A stretch of DNA of 64,000 nt, taken from Dyadobacter sp. UC 10. Its GTDB lineage: Bacteria > Bacteroidota > Bacteroidia > Cytophagales > Spirosomataceae. The notes below the pieces were generated by a model. That model saw only the letters and a list, made by a program, of their open reading frames with translations. It had not been told where the DNA came from and did no database searches. Where the stretch lies: the NCBI RefSeq assembly GCF_008369915.1, contig NZ_VSRN01000001.1, positions 1,116,001-1,180,000 of the forward strand, written 5' to 3'. The first letter of the stretch is position 1; each line of letters starts with the position of its first letter. Positions 28,100 to 36,159 of the stretch are shown here, piece by piece. Made by a program: the position numbers and the translations under genes.

Positions 28100-28636
28100 A
28101 TGGACATCGATCAACTGCGTTACCCTATCGGCTTGTTTCAGTCTCAGGAGAGCTATACACCGGCTGAAGTAAAATCCAACATTCAAATTATCAGTGCATT
28201 ACCTTCCAAGTTTATCAACCTTTTGGGGAGCTGGGAAGATGACAGGCTGAATACGCCTTACCGGCCAGATGGCTGGACGGTTCGTCAGCTGGTGCATCAC
28301 GTAGCGGATAGTCATATTAATGCTTACACGCGCTGTCGGCTCGCATTGACGGAAGACAATCCGGTGATCAAACCTTACGAAGAACAACTCTGGGCCGAAC
28401 TACCCGATGCAAAAACCGCACAGATTGATCTCTCTATCCAGCTGATGCGATACGTGCATTTGCGTTGGGTTTTGCTTTTGAATTCAATGGATGAAAAGGA
28501 CCTGGCAAGAACTTACACGCACCCGGCGACCGGCAAGGTTTTCCGCCTTGACGAAGTGATCGCAAATTACGCCTGGCACAGCGAGCACCATTATCAGCAT
28601 GCATTTCAACTGGCACTGAGGAACAATTGGAAGTAG
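28100..28636 (+). CDS. DinB/YfiT family metal-dependent (bacillithiol transferase-like) protein
   Basis: A 178-residue DinB-fold four-helix-bundle protein. The putative metal ligands are His66/67 (HHVADSH), His160 and His163/164 (WHSEHHYQH), a pattern seen in YfiT-type bacillithiol S-transferases and related thiol-dependent enzymes. The YRPDGWTVRQL and YEEQLWAELPDA segments are typical. The reaction is inferred only: transfer of a thiol cofactor to an electrophile. No bacillithiol synthesis gene is in the window. It precedes a small FeoB-associated-type gene. Confidence 0.85.
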   Translation: MDIDQLRYPIGLFQSQESYTPAEVKSNIQIISALPSKFINLLGSWEDDRLNTPYRPDGWTVRQLVHHVADSHINAYTRCRLALTEDNPVIKPYEEQLWAELPDAKTAQIDLSIQLMRYVHLRWVLLLNSMDEKDLARTYTHPATGKVFRLDEVIANYAWHSEHHYQHAFQLALRNNWK

Positions 28637-28653
28637 GTCCATGTTTTTGATTT

Positions 28654-28812
28654 ATGCTGACACAGGAAATCATCATATTACTACTGTTTCTAGCCGCCGC
28701 CGGATACATCGGATGGCGGGTTTGGAAAGCTTTTGACAGCCGCAACAGCGGAGGTTGTGCGAAGGGATGTGGCTGCGCGGCGGATAAGGCTGCGGTTCAT
28801 GCGAAAAGGTAA
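28654..28812 (+). CDS. FeoB-associated Cys-rich membrane protein (52 residues)
   Basis: An N-terminal membrane helix (about 5-22) is followed by a short Cys-rich tail with four cysteines (GGCAKGCGCAADK). This architecture matches the FeoB-associated Cys-rich membrane protein family (also called attachment p12-like or FeoC-substitute proteins). No feoA or feoB is adjacent, which is unusual for the name; it follows the DinB/YfiT gene by 17 bases. The gene is below typical length cutoffs, but its composition and spacing support it. Confidence 0.75.
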   Translation: MLTQEIIILLLFLAAAGYIGWRVWKAFDSRNSGGCAKGCGCAADKAAVHAKR

Positions 28813-28864
28813 ATATCTACAAAGCTTCTGGGTAAATAGGCCTCCTGAAACCTTTTCCGCAAAT

Positions 28865-28878
28865 GTGAATCGATTCAC
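28865..28878. promoter_or_regulatory. 14-base perfect palindrome GTGAATCGATTCAC
   Basis: The palindrome reads identically on both strands and is followed by a T-rich run. It could be a small-operator site or a loopless terminator for the Cys-rich gene; no regulator is assigned. Confidence 0.3.
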
Positions 28879-28912
28879 TTTTTATTTCGTAAATCAAAAA
28901 ACGACATAAACA

Positions 28913-28940
28913 CCAAAAAGCCCCTTCCGGGGCTTTTTGG
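28913..28940. terminator. Bidirectional terminator between the Cys-rich gene and acs
   Basis: A perfect 12-base stem (28913-28924 with 28929-28940) with a TTCC loop carries A's and T's at its base, so it can end transcripts from both sides: the plus-strand Cys-rich gene and the minus-strand acs. Confidence 0.9.
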
Positions 28941-28960
28941 TATATTACATTAACTGCGAA

Positions 28961-30850
28961 CTACAACGCGCCCTTCTTGATATCTTCCACAACGCCCGGA
29001 TCAAGCAATGTGGATGTATCTCCCAAATTATTCACGTCACCTTCCGATATCTTCCTTAAAATCCGGCGCATGATCTTTCCTGAACGTGTTTTTGGTAGTC
29101 CGGTTACGAACTGCACTTTATCCGGCTTGGCGATCGGACCAATGATCCGTGAAACGGTGGCTGCTATATCTTTCCGGAACATTTCTGCATCGTCGATCTC
29201 GTTTTCTGCGATTACATACGCGTAAATACCCTGTCCTTTGATATCGTGCGCATAACCGACAACCGCTGATTCAACCACACCCAGATGCATATTGATCGCA
29301 TTCTCAACCTCAGCAGTTCCAATCCTGTGACCTGAAACGTTTAATACATCATCAACGCGGCCGGTAATGCGGTAGTAACCATCTTCGTCACGCAAGCAAC
29401 CGTCACCGGTGAAATACATGCCCGGGTAGGTAGAAAAATAAGTCTGCCGCGCCCGCTCGTGATCACCGTAAGTTGTCCGGACAATGCCTGGCCAGGGGAA
29501 CTTGATACAAAGATTCCCGCTCACACCATTACCCTCAATTTCAACTCCCGCTTCATCGACCAGCACCGGCTGAATTCCCGGCAGCGGCAAGGTTGCATAA
29601 GTAGGCTTTTCAGGAGTAATTCCTGCCAGTGGCGAAATCATAATTCCACCGGTTTCGGTTTGCCACCAGGTGTCTACCAGCGGGCAATGGTCACCGCCGA
29701 TGTTGGTTTTAAACCAGTGCCAGGCTTCCTCGTTGATCGGTTCCCCTACCGAACCCAGTTTTTTGAGAGAAGAAAAATCATGTCCTTTTACATAATCCAA
29801 ACCAAAGCTCATCAGCGAACGGATCGCTGTGGGCGCAGTATAAAGAATATTTACCTTGTGCTTTTCAACAATCTTCCATAACCGGCTTGCATCCGGGAAA
29901 GTAGGAACACCCTCAAAAACAACGGAGGTAGCGCCATAACATAGTGGTCCGTAAACGATGTAACTATGCCCTGTGATCCAGCCGATATCCGCCGTACAGA
30001 AATGCACTTCGCCTTTTTCATACTGAAACACATTGGCAAAAGTGTAAGTAGCGAAAACCATGTAGCCGCCGCAGGTATGCACAACACCCTTTGGCTTTCC
30101 GGTTGAACCCGAAGTGTACAGGATAAACAGCATGTCCTCCGCGTCCATCGGCTCGGCCGGACACACAGAATCGACGTGCTTCACTTCCTCTTCCCACCAC
30201 AGGTCGCGCCCTTTGAGCATCGAAACCGGCGTGCGGGTACGGGTCATCACAATTACATTTTTAACTGTATCACACTGAACAAGTGCCTCGTCCACAGTCG
30301 CTTTCATCGGAATTACCTTATTTCCCCTGAAAGCACCATCGGAAGTGATCACCATGGTACATGCAGCATCATTGATCCTGTCTGCAATTGATTTGGCGGA
30401 AAACCCACCAAACACCACGGAGTGCACCGCTCCGATCCGGGCGCATGCCAGCACTGCGACCGTCAGTTCGGGGACCATTGGGAGATATATACAAACCCTG
30501 TCCCCTTTTTTAACACCGTGCTTTTTCAGCACATTGGCAAACCGGCAAACGCGGTCGTAAAGCACATAATAGGTTATGGAAACTGCCTGGTCTTCGGGAT
30601 CATTGGGTTCCCAGATCAGGGCAACCTGGTCTCCCTGCGTTTCCAAATGCCTGTCGAGCGCGTTCTCAGTAATGTTCATCGAACCGCCTTCAAACCATTT
30701 CACATTAGCCTGTGTAAAATCCCAGCTCAGGACTTTTTTCCAGGGTTTCCGCCATTGAAATTGTTGGGCTACTTCCGCCCAGAAACCTTCGGGATCGTCT
30801 ACGCTTTGTTTGTAGGCAACCTGATACTCTTCAAAGGTCTTAATTCTCAT
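28961..30850 (-). CDS. acs: Acetyl-CoA synthetase (acetate-CoA ligase, AMP-forming)
   Basis: Activates acetate to acetyl-CoA through acetyl-AMP. The 629-residue ANL-superfamily enzyme has the AMP-binding motif ILYTSGSTGKPKG (about 245-257), the adenylate motif WWQTETGG, and the C-terminal lysine Lys592 in RSGKIMRRIL that is acetylated to switch off the enzyme in other bacteria. It is slightly shorter than the E. coli enzyme. It lies between a bidirectional terminator and the divergent methyltransferase gene; no pta/ackA genes are adjacent. Confidence 0.96.
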   Translation of the reverse strand: MRIKTFEEYQVAYKQSVDDPEGFWAEVAQQFQWRKPWKKVLSWDFTQANVKWFEGGSMNITENALDRHLETQGDQVALIWEPNDPEDQAVSITYYVLYDRVCRFANVLKKHGVKKGDRVCIYLPMVPELTVAVLACARIGAVHSVVFGGFSAKSIADRINDAACTMVITSDGAFRGNKVIPMKATVDEALVQCDTVKNVIVMTRTRTPVSMLKGRDLWWEEEVKHVDSVCPAEPMDAEDMLFILYTSGSTGKPKGVVHTCGGYMVFATYTFANVFQYEKGEVHFCTADIGWITGHSYIVYGPLCYGATSVVFEGVPTFPDASRLWKIVEKHKVNILYTAPTAIRSLMSFGLDYVKGHDFSSLKKLGSVGEPINEEAWHWFKTNIGGDHCPLVDTWWQTETGGIMISPLAGITPEKPTYATLPLPGIQPVLVDEAGVEIEGNGVSGNLCIKFPWPGIVRTTYGDHERARQTYFSTYPGMYFTGDGCLRDEDGYYRITGRVDDVLNVSGHRIGTAEVENAINMHLGVVESAVVGYAHDIKGQGIYAYVIAENEIDDAEMFRKDIAATVSRIIGPIAKPDKVQFVTGLPKTRSGKIMRRILRKISEGDVNNLGDTSTLLDPGVVEDIKKGAL

Positions 30851-30898
30851 GTTTTTTTAAGGTTAACTTAGGGAAATAGGATATTGAGCGACAAGTTA

Positions 30899-30906
30899 TA
30901 ATTTTG
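30899..30906 (+). promoter_or_regulatory. Candidate -7 element (TAATTTTG) for the methyltransferase gene
   Basis: An exact match to the Bacteroidota -7 consensus TAnnTTTG, 21 bases before ATG 30928. No clear -33 TTTG lies 19 bases upstream. It supports the ATG start over an in-frame TTG at 30904, which would overlap the element. Confidence 0.4.
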
Positions 30907-30927
30907 GTTTGGATAAAAGAATTGGAA

Positions 30928-32127
30928 ATGGAAGAAACCGGCCTCTCTGAACCAGAGATTGCATTTATCAATAATCACAGACATGAAAATGCCGGCCAGC
31001 TTATTTTGAAGGCTAACCAGTTCAAAGGTTTGGATATCAAGAAACTAGCTGCACAGATCTTATCCAGACAAAAAGCGGCTAAAAAATTACCCGGTTGGTA
31101 TGCGAATGAAAAATTGATATTTCCTCCCGCCTTGTCCGTCGAACAATGCTCCTCGGAGGCGACTGCCCGCTACAAGGCCAGCCTGGTATCCGGCGAAACG
31201 CTCGCAGATATCACCGGCGGAATGGGAGTGGATTGTTTTTATATGAGCAGGAAATTCGGGCGAGTACATTACTTCGAAATGCAGGAAGCCGTTGCAGCCA
31301 CTGCCGGGCATAATTTCAAGCAACTCGGAGCGGAAAATATAACTGTCCACAATGCGGATTCCCTCGCTAAATTACAGGCTGACCAACCTGCTGTCGACTG
31401 GATTTACGCGGATCCAGCAAGACGAAATGAGCAGCGTGAGAAGGTTGTGCTGCTCTCTGACTGCACGCCGGACATTGTTTCAAACCAAAGATTACTGTTT
31501 GAATATGCACCCAATATCCTGCTCAAAACTTCCCCGTTATTAGACATCGATCTAGCCTCCCGCGAGCTGGAAAACCTCAAAGAAGTGTACGTGATCGGTT
31601 ATGAACAGGAATGTAAAGAGCTGCTTTTTGTTTTGGATAGAGATCAGGAACACAGCAGATTTACGATTAAAGTCCGTATTCTGGACGATCAGGGAGTTGC
31701 ATTAAAATCGCTTGACTTTGATCGTGAAACTGAAAGAGACGCAGCCGTCACTTATTCGGAACCACTTCATTATTTATATGAACCGCACGCTGCCGTTTTG
31801 AAAGCGGGTGCATTCAAGACCGTTTGTGAAAGGTATGCGCTGAATAAACTGGCCGTGAATAGTCAGCTCTATACTTCCGAGATTCTGGTCGGGGACTTTC
31901 CAGGGCGATCATTCAAAATCACAGCTGTGTGCAAGCCGGATATTCGTGAAATTTCAAAACACATCGGCGGGAACAAAGCCAATCTGACAATCCGCAATTT
32001 CCCGGCAACAACAGAGGATTTGAGGAAAAAGTGGAAATTGAAAGAAGGAGGCGAATATTACCTCTTCGCCACCACGCTTTCAGATAATTCCAGAGTAGTT
32101 ATCGTGACTACAAAAGCAGCTATTTAA
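30928..32127 (+). CDS. Class I SAM-dependent methyltransferase with THUMP-like domain
   Basis: A 399-residue protein. The SAM-binding motif LADITGGMGVDCFYMS (about 90-105) and the DPAR catalytic-loop motif (YADPARR) are in the methyltransferase domain; the C-terminal part (about 300-395, with the HIGGNKANLTIRNF segment) matches a THUMP-like domain, which binds RNA in other enzymes. An RNA target is inferred. ATG 30928 is preferred over TTG 30904. Its last eight bases overlap the end of the opposite ArsC-like gene. Confidence 0.85.
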   Translation: MEETGLSEPEIAFINNHRHENAGQLILKANQFKGLDIKKLAAQILSRQKAAKKLPGWYANEKLIFPPALSVEQCSSEATARYKASLVSGETLADITGGMGVDCFYMSRKFGRVHYFEMQEAVAATAGHNFKQLGAENITVHNADSLAKLQADQPAVDWIYADPARRNEQREKVVLLSDCTPDIVSNQRLLFEYAPNILLKTSPLLDIDLASRELENLKEVYVIGYEQECKELLFVLDRDQEHSRFTIKVRILDDQGVALKSLDFDRETERDAAVTYSEPLHYLYEPHAAVLKAGAFKTVCERYALNKLAVNSQLYTSEILVGDFPGRSFKITAVCKPDIREISKHIGGNKANLTIRNFPATTEDLRKKWKLKEGGEYYLFATTLSDNSRVVIVTTKAAI

Positions 32128-32476
32128 GAAAAGTCTCTTCGTAGATCTTTTCAGAAAAACCCAATGTTACCGCTTTCCCGGTGGCGTCTTCGATCACCGG
32201 CCTTTTGATCACGGTCGTGTGCGCCACGGCCAGTTTTGCGGCCGATTTCTCGTCCGTAACAGACAGTTTCAATTCCTCCGGAAGCTCTTTCCATGTCGTG
32301 GAAGCTTTGTTGATCACTTTTTCCCACGGAAATGCCTTAAACCAGTTCTCGACTTTGTCGGTGCTGATGCTGTCTTTCCGATAGTCGTAAAATGTATAGG
32401 CTATCTTATTCTTTTCCAGCCAGGTACGGGCTTTTTTAATGGTATCGCAGTTGGGTATTCCGTAAAGGGTCAACAT
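32120..32476 (-). CDS. ArsC/Spx/YffB family thioredoxin-like protein
   Basis: A 118-residue ArsC-fold protein with a single active-site Cys10 in YGIPNCDTIKKA, matching YffB/Spx-type members rather than a full CxxC. The C-terminal IKRPVIED segment is also typical. Family members include arsenate reductases and transcription-coupled Spx; here the absence of arsenic genes or an RNA polymerase context makes arsenate reduction unsupported. It is 30 bases after the symporter gene. Confidence 0.85.
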   Translation of the reverse strand: MLTLYGIPNCDTIKKARTWLEKNKIAYTFYDYRKDSISTDKVENWFKAFPWEKVINKASTTWKELPEELKLSVTDEKSAAKLAVAHTTVIKRPVIEDATGKAVTLGFSEKIYEETFLK

Positions 32477-32506
32477 TATGTTACTGATTCAATTACTAAA
32501 TAAAGA

Positions 32507-33907
32507 TTAAAGCTGGGTTGCAGCCGGTTCGTCAGGAATGAGGTCGGAGTTATGCATTTTTTCATCATCCAACTCTCCTTCCCAGCGCGCGATTACAGCA
32601 GTAGCGAGGCAATTCCCGGTCACATTCACCGAAGTACGCGCCATATCCATGAGTTCATCAATACCCATGATCAGCAAAACCGGCCACTCGGGCATTCCAA
32701 AGTTGGCGATCGCGCCGAGCAATATAACCAGCGTAGCGCGCGGGATGCCAGCCACCCCCTTACTCGTCAGCATCAGTAATAAAACCATCGTAAGCTGCTG
32801 TCCGATAGACATTTCTGTGCCTGTCGCCTGCGCAACAAATACGGTCGCAAGTGCGAGATATAAGGTGGACCCATCAAGGTTGAAGCTGTATCCGGTGGGC
32901 ATTACAAATGAAACGATCTGTCGCGGCACACCGAATTTTTCCATTTTCTCCATCGCTTTGGGTAATGCGGACTCTGAACTTGTAGTTGCAAATGCAATGG
33001 AAACGGGTTCGAAAATCGTCTTCGCGAACTTGATGATTGGAATCCGGGCAAACAATGCGATCGGAACGAAAATGACCAGGATGAATACGATCAATGCACA
33101 ATACAAAGTTGCCAGCAGCAACGCGAGGTTTCTGAGTACGTCAATTCCCATGTGGCCGACGGTTTCAGCGATCGCTGCGCCCACACCTATCGGCGCGAAG
33201 TACATGATGATTTTGGTAAACTTAAACATCACCTCCGCAAGCAGCTCTACGCCATGTACGAATTTCTCCTTCTTAGCGGCTGGCAATAAGGCAAGACTGA
33301 TGCCGAAGAGGACACTGAAAACAACGATCTGAAGTACTTCTCCGTGGTAAATAGACTTGGCTACGTTTTCAGGGAATGAATGCAGAACAATATCCTGCCA
33401 GCTTTGCTCGGCTACTTTCGGCAAGGTTGCATTTAAACTTTCAGGAGGAATAATGCCCTCGCCCGGCTTGAACCAGTTGGCAAAAAACAATCCGATCAGC
33501 AATGCAAAGGTGGTAACCACCTCGAAATACAGCAGCGACTTCCAGCCCATTCGACCCACTTGTTTCAAGTCCGAATGCCCGGCGATACCCGTCACAAGCG
33601 TTGCGAAAAGCAGGGGCGCAATGACGGTTTTGATCATCTGTAAAAATATCTGTCGCAGAAAGTGCAGCTCGGTACCCATTTTAGGGAAATCGTAGCCGAT
33701 CTCGGTACCGACGAGCATCGAGATCAAAATGGAGGTTGTCAGGTTTTTCTTAAGAATCGCAAATACGATCAGTCCCGCGAGAGCGAGCCACCGAAGTGTG
33801 ATCAACAGGCTATCAGAAAGGGAAATAATATCATAAGCACTTAGAACTGAGGCAAGTGCCGCAATAGTAATCAATGCGATGTTTATAATAGTAATTTTAC
33901 TCTTCAT
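32507..33907 (-). CDS. Dicarboxylate/amino acid:cation symporter (SDF family)
   Basis: A 466-residue inner-membrane transporter of the DctA/GltP (DAACS) family. The signature FVMPTGYSFNLDGSTLYLAL, including the NLDGS substrate-site sequence, and the re-entrant-loop regions FATTSSES and GVAGIPRATLVIL are present, with many predicted helices. Substrates are Na+/H+-coupled glutamate, aspartate or C4-dicarboxylates; the exact one cannot be read. The C-terminus is acidic. It is divergent from uspA, whose promoter region carries an inverted repeat. Confidence 0.93.
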   Translation of the reverse strand: MKSKITIINIALITIAALASVLSAYDIISLSDSLLITLRWLALAGLIVFAILKKNLTTSILISMLVGTEIGYDFPKMGTELHFLRQIFLQMIKTVIAPLLFATLVTGIAGHSDLKQVGRMGWKSLLYFEVVTTFALLIGLFFANWFKPGEGIIPPESLNATLPKVAEQSWQDIVLHSFPENVAKSIYHGEVLQIVVFSVLFGISLALLPAAKKEKFVHGVELLAEVMFKFTKIIMYFAPIGVGAAIAETVGHMGIDVLRNLALLLATLYCALIVFILVIFVPIALFARIPIIKFAKTIFEPVSIAFATTSSESALPKAMEKMEKFGVPRQIVSFVMPTGYSFNLDGSTLYLALATVFVAQATGTEMSIGQQLTMVLLLMLTSKGVAGIPRATLVILLGAIANFGMPEWPVLLIMGIDELMDMARTSVNVTGNCLATAVIARWEGELDDEKMHNSDLIPDEPAATQL

Positions 33908-34021
33908 ATAGGAGAATAGAAATGGAGAAGATTAGCGGATGTCATTTCTTAGCTCAATTTGGCACAAAATTTTTAATATGTGCCTTCAGCGACACTCCAA
34001 ATTTGCAAACTATCTGCGATG

Positions 34022-34094
34022 CATATTCATTTTGGCTTCGGAAATTCTGAAAACATGAGCGGAATCCTTTGATGCAGTACTTAAAATGAATATG
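34022..34094. repeat. 12-base inverted repeat in the symporter-uspA intergenic region
   Basis: CATATTCATTTT at 34022-34033 and its exact reverse complement at 34083-34094 are separated by 49 bases. The right arm overlaps the candidate -7 element of uspA, so protein binding or an RNA stem there could affect either divergent gene. Confidence 0.5.
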
Positions 34095-34098
34095 TTGG
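34068..34098 (+). promoter_or_regulatory. Candidate Bacteroidota-type promoter for uspA
   Basis: TTTG at 34068-34071, a 19-base spacer and TATGTTGG at 34091-34098 match the -33/-7 consensus with one mismatch in the -7. A start site near 34105 would give a leader of about 27 bases before ATG 34132. Confidence 0.5.
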
Positions 34099-34131
34099 TA
34101 GCACGCTTATATACTTCAACCCTTGCATATC

Positions 34132-34986
34132 ATGAACCGGATACTGATTCCTATTGACTTTTCCGAAAATGCCAAACGCGCATTGTCGGCGGCAAAAATG
34201 ATTTCCCACAAAGAAGCTACCGAGCTCCTTGTGCTGCATGCCTATCAGCCATACATCGTAGACGTGAACCTCACCCCGGGCGGCGTTATGCCGGGAGTCG
34301 GCGGGGCGGATTTTCTGAACATGACAAGCGAACTGGAAGACGAATTTCGTAAGAAACTGGAAGATTATGTGGATGAACTCGCAGCAGAGGGATATCAGGT
34401 TCGCCCGTTATGGATTTTTGGCAGTGTGCAATCTGCTGTGGAGGAAGCTATTAATGAACATCATCCGGACCTGATCGTGATCGGAAGAACGGGTACCGGC
34501 GGGTTTCTGGATAAACTGATCGGAAGTTCCGCAACGCAGATCGCCCTGCATTCAAAATGCCCGGTGCTGGTAATACCACCTCAAAGCAATCCGACGAGAT
34601 TCAGTAAGATCGTATATGCTACGCAGTTTGAATATGAGGAGCATGATATTCTGAGAGAGGTTTTTGTTCTGATGAATCAACTGGGCGGCAATTTGACATT
34701 ACTCAAAATACAATCTGATTCCCAGCCCGACATACAGCCGGACAATCAATACATTACTGAGTTAAAAAATGCATTTGCAATCAGCGATGACCAGATCGTG
34801 TACCGGAAAGCGGATCATGTGCTGGACGGTATTGAAGATTATTGCGACGAAGTAAATGCAGATCTGCTGATCATGTCATCGCGGGAACGGTCGTTTATCG
34901 AGGAATTCCTGATCAACCCGAGTGTTACCAGGAAACTCATCATTGATACGCACGTGCCCCTGCTGGTTTTTCATCTTAAGTCATAA
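34132..34986 (+). CDS. Universal stress protein with two UspA domains
   Basis: A 284-residue cytoplasmic protein made of two UspA domains. The first holds the nucleotide-binding pattern IGRTGTGGFLDKLIGSSATQ (about 115-134); the second has a degenerate form (MSSRERSFIEEFLINPSVT), so only the first domain probably binds ATP. ATG 34132 is preferred to an in-frame TTG nine bases upstream. corA follows after six bases, so the two are co-transcribed, suggesting a stress-linked role in Mg2+ handling (inference). Confidence 0.9.
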   Translation: MNRILIPIDFSENAKRALSAAKMISHKEATELLVLHAYQPYIVDVNLTPGGVMPGVGGADFLNMTSELEDEFRKKLEDYVDELAAEGYQVRPLWIFGSVQSAVEEAINEHHPDLIVIGRTGTGGFLDKLIGSSATQIALHSKCPVLVIPPQSNPTRFSKIVYATQFEYEEHDILREVFVLMNQLGGNLTLLKIQSDSQPDIQPDNQYITELKNAFAISDDQIVYRKADHVLDGIEDYCDEVNADLLIMSSRERSFIEEFLINPSVTRKLIIDTHVPLLVFHLKS

Positions 34987-34992
34987 ACTAAA

Positions 34993-36123
34993 TTGGATAA
35001 AGAAGAAAGCGCTTCCCACCAGAATAAGCTGGAACAGCACCCTTTGATCAGGAAAACGAAAAGGTATAAGCGACGCAACCTCCTCACTTCCCCTGGCACA
35101 TTAACCTATATCGGGCCGGAGATCGCCTTGAAAACCAAGGTAAGGCGCATCCAGTACAACGATAAGATGATCAGGGACGAAGCAGTGAAGTCGTTGAACG
35201 AATGTACACCCGCCCCCGCCGGACAACCTGTGGTAACCTGGCTGGATGTGGACGGCATCCACGAAACGGGGTTGATTGAAAAGCTGGGCAAGCTGTATCA
35301 ATTGCACCCGCTGCTGCTGGAAGACGTTGTGAATACCGAGCACAAGCCAAAGCTTGAATTTTACGATTCCGGACATTTGTTCCTGACGTTGAAAATGCTG
35401 CACGTTGAGACAGAGAACCCGGTTTGTCTGTCGCCGGAGCATGTCAGTTTTGTTTTGGGGGAAAATTACCTGATCTCATTCCAGGAGGAACGTACAAGCG
35501 ATATTTTTGCGCCGGTACTTGCGCGCCTGGAAGCTTCCGTCGGCAAAACGCGCCGGAATGGTCCGGATTACCTGCTTTTTGCATTGCTCGATATTGTAGT
35601 CGACAATTACTTCATCGTCCTTGAAAAGCTGGGAGACAATCTTGACATTACCGAAGACCGCGTGATCAGTGGTTCTGATGACTTATCGCTCAACGAGTTG
35701 TACGCATTGAAACGCGAAATCACAGTCGCCAGACGACAGATCTGGCCACTCCGCGATATGCTGAACCAGCTCGTGAGAGAGGAAAACTCGCAAATAGCCA
35801 AGGACGTTATACCCTATTACCGCGATCTCTACGACCACGTCATGCAGGTGCTCGACACGATCGATTCTTATCGCGAACTTGTAGCCAGCCTTGCCGACGT
35901 GCATTTATCGACGATCAGTAACCGGATGAACTCGGTCATGAAAACGCTCACGATTTTTTCGGCGATATTCATGCCGCTCACTTTCATAGTCGGTGTTTAC
36001 GGAATGAACTTCGAATACATGCCGGAGCTGAAAATGCGTTATGGCTACTTTTATGTTTGGGGTGTAATGGCGATGGTTACGATCGGGATGATATTTTATT
36101 TCAGGGCTAAGAAATGGATGTAG
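34993..36123 (+). CDS. corA: CorA-family magnesium/cobalt transporter
   Basis: A 376-residue inner-membrane transporter. A long cytoplasmic N-terminal domain is followed by two C-terminal membrane helices; the loop carries the signature YGMNFEYMPEL with Gly-Met-Asn at 337-339, and the stalk helix (HLSTISNRMNSVMKTLTIFS) is typical. The start is TTG at 34993, six bases after the uspA stop; no better ATG is upstream. Mg2+ is the likely main substrate. The murF-alr gene follows after 36 bases in the same direction. Confidence 0.93.
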   Translation: MDKEESASHQNKLEQHPLIRKTKRYKRRNLLTSPGTLTYIGPEIALKTKVRRIQYNDKMIRDEAVKSLNECTPAPAGQPVVTWLDVDGIHETGLIEKLGKLYQLHPLLLEDVVNTEHKPKLEFYDSGHLFLTLKMLHVETENPVCLSPEHVSFVLGENYLISFQEERTSDIFAPVLARLEASVGKTRRNGPDYLLFALLDIVVDNYFIVLEKLGDNLDITEDRVISGSDDLSLNELYALKREITVARRQIWPLRDMLNQLVREENSQIAKDVIPYYRDLYDHVMQVLDTIDSYRELVASLADVHLSTISNRMNSVMKTLTIFSAIFMPLTFIVGVYGMNFEYMPELKMRYGYFYVWGVMAMVTIGMIFYFRAKKWM

Positions 36124-36159
36124 GTTTGATACCTTTGTGCCCTGAAAAATTGCATTGGA

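Noticed and set aside
27976..28167. Short open frame over the polypurine repeat
   Set aside because: Its product is low-complexity Ser/Leu/Phe sequence dictated by the CT tract and it overlaps the start of the DinB/YfiT gene.
32120..32476. Arsenate reductase assignment for the ArsC-like gene
   Set aside because: Only one active-site Cys is present and no arsenic-resistance gene is nearby; the broader ArsC/Spx/YffB label is safer.
32538..33332. Long plus-strand open frame (264 codons) opposite the symporter gene
   Set aside because: It is antisense to a clear DAACS-family transporter, has no recognisable domains and an atypical composition.
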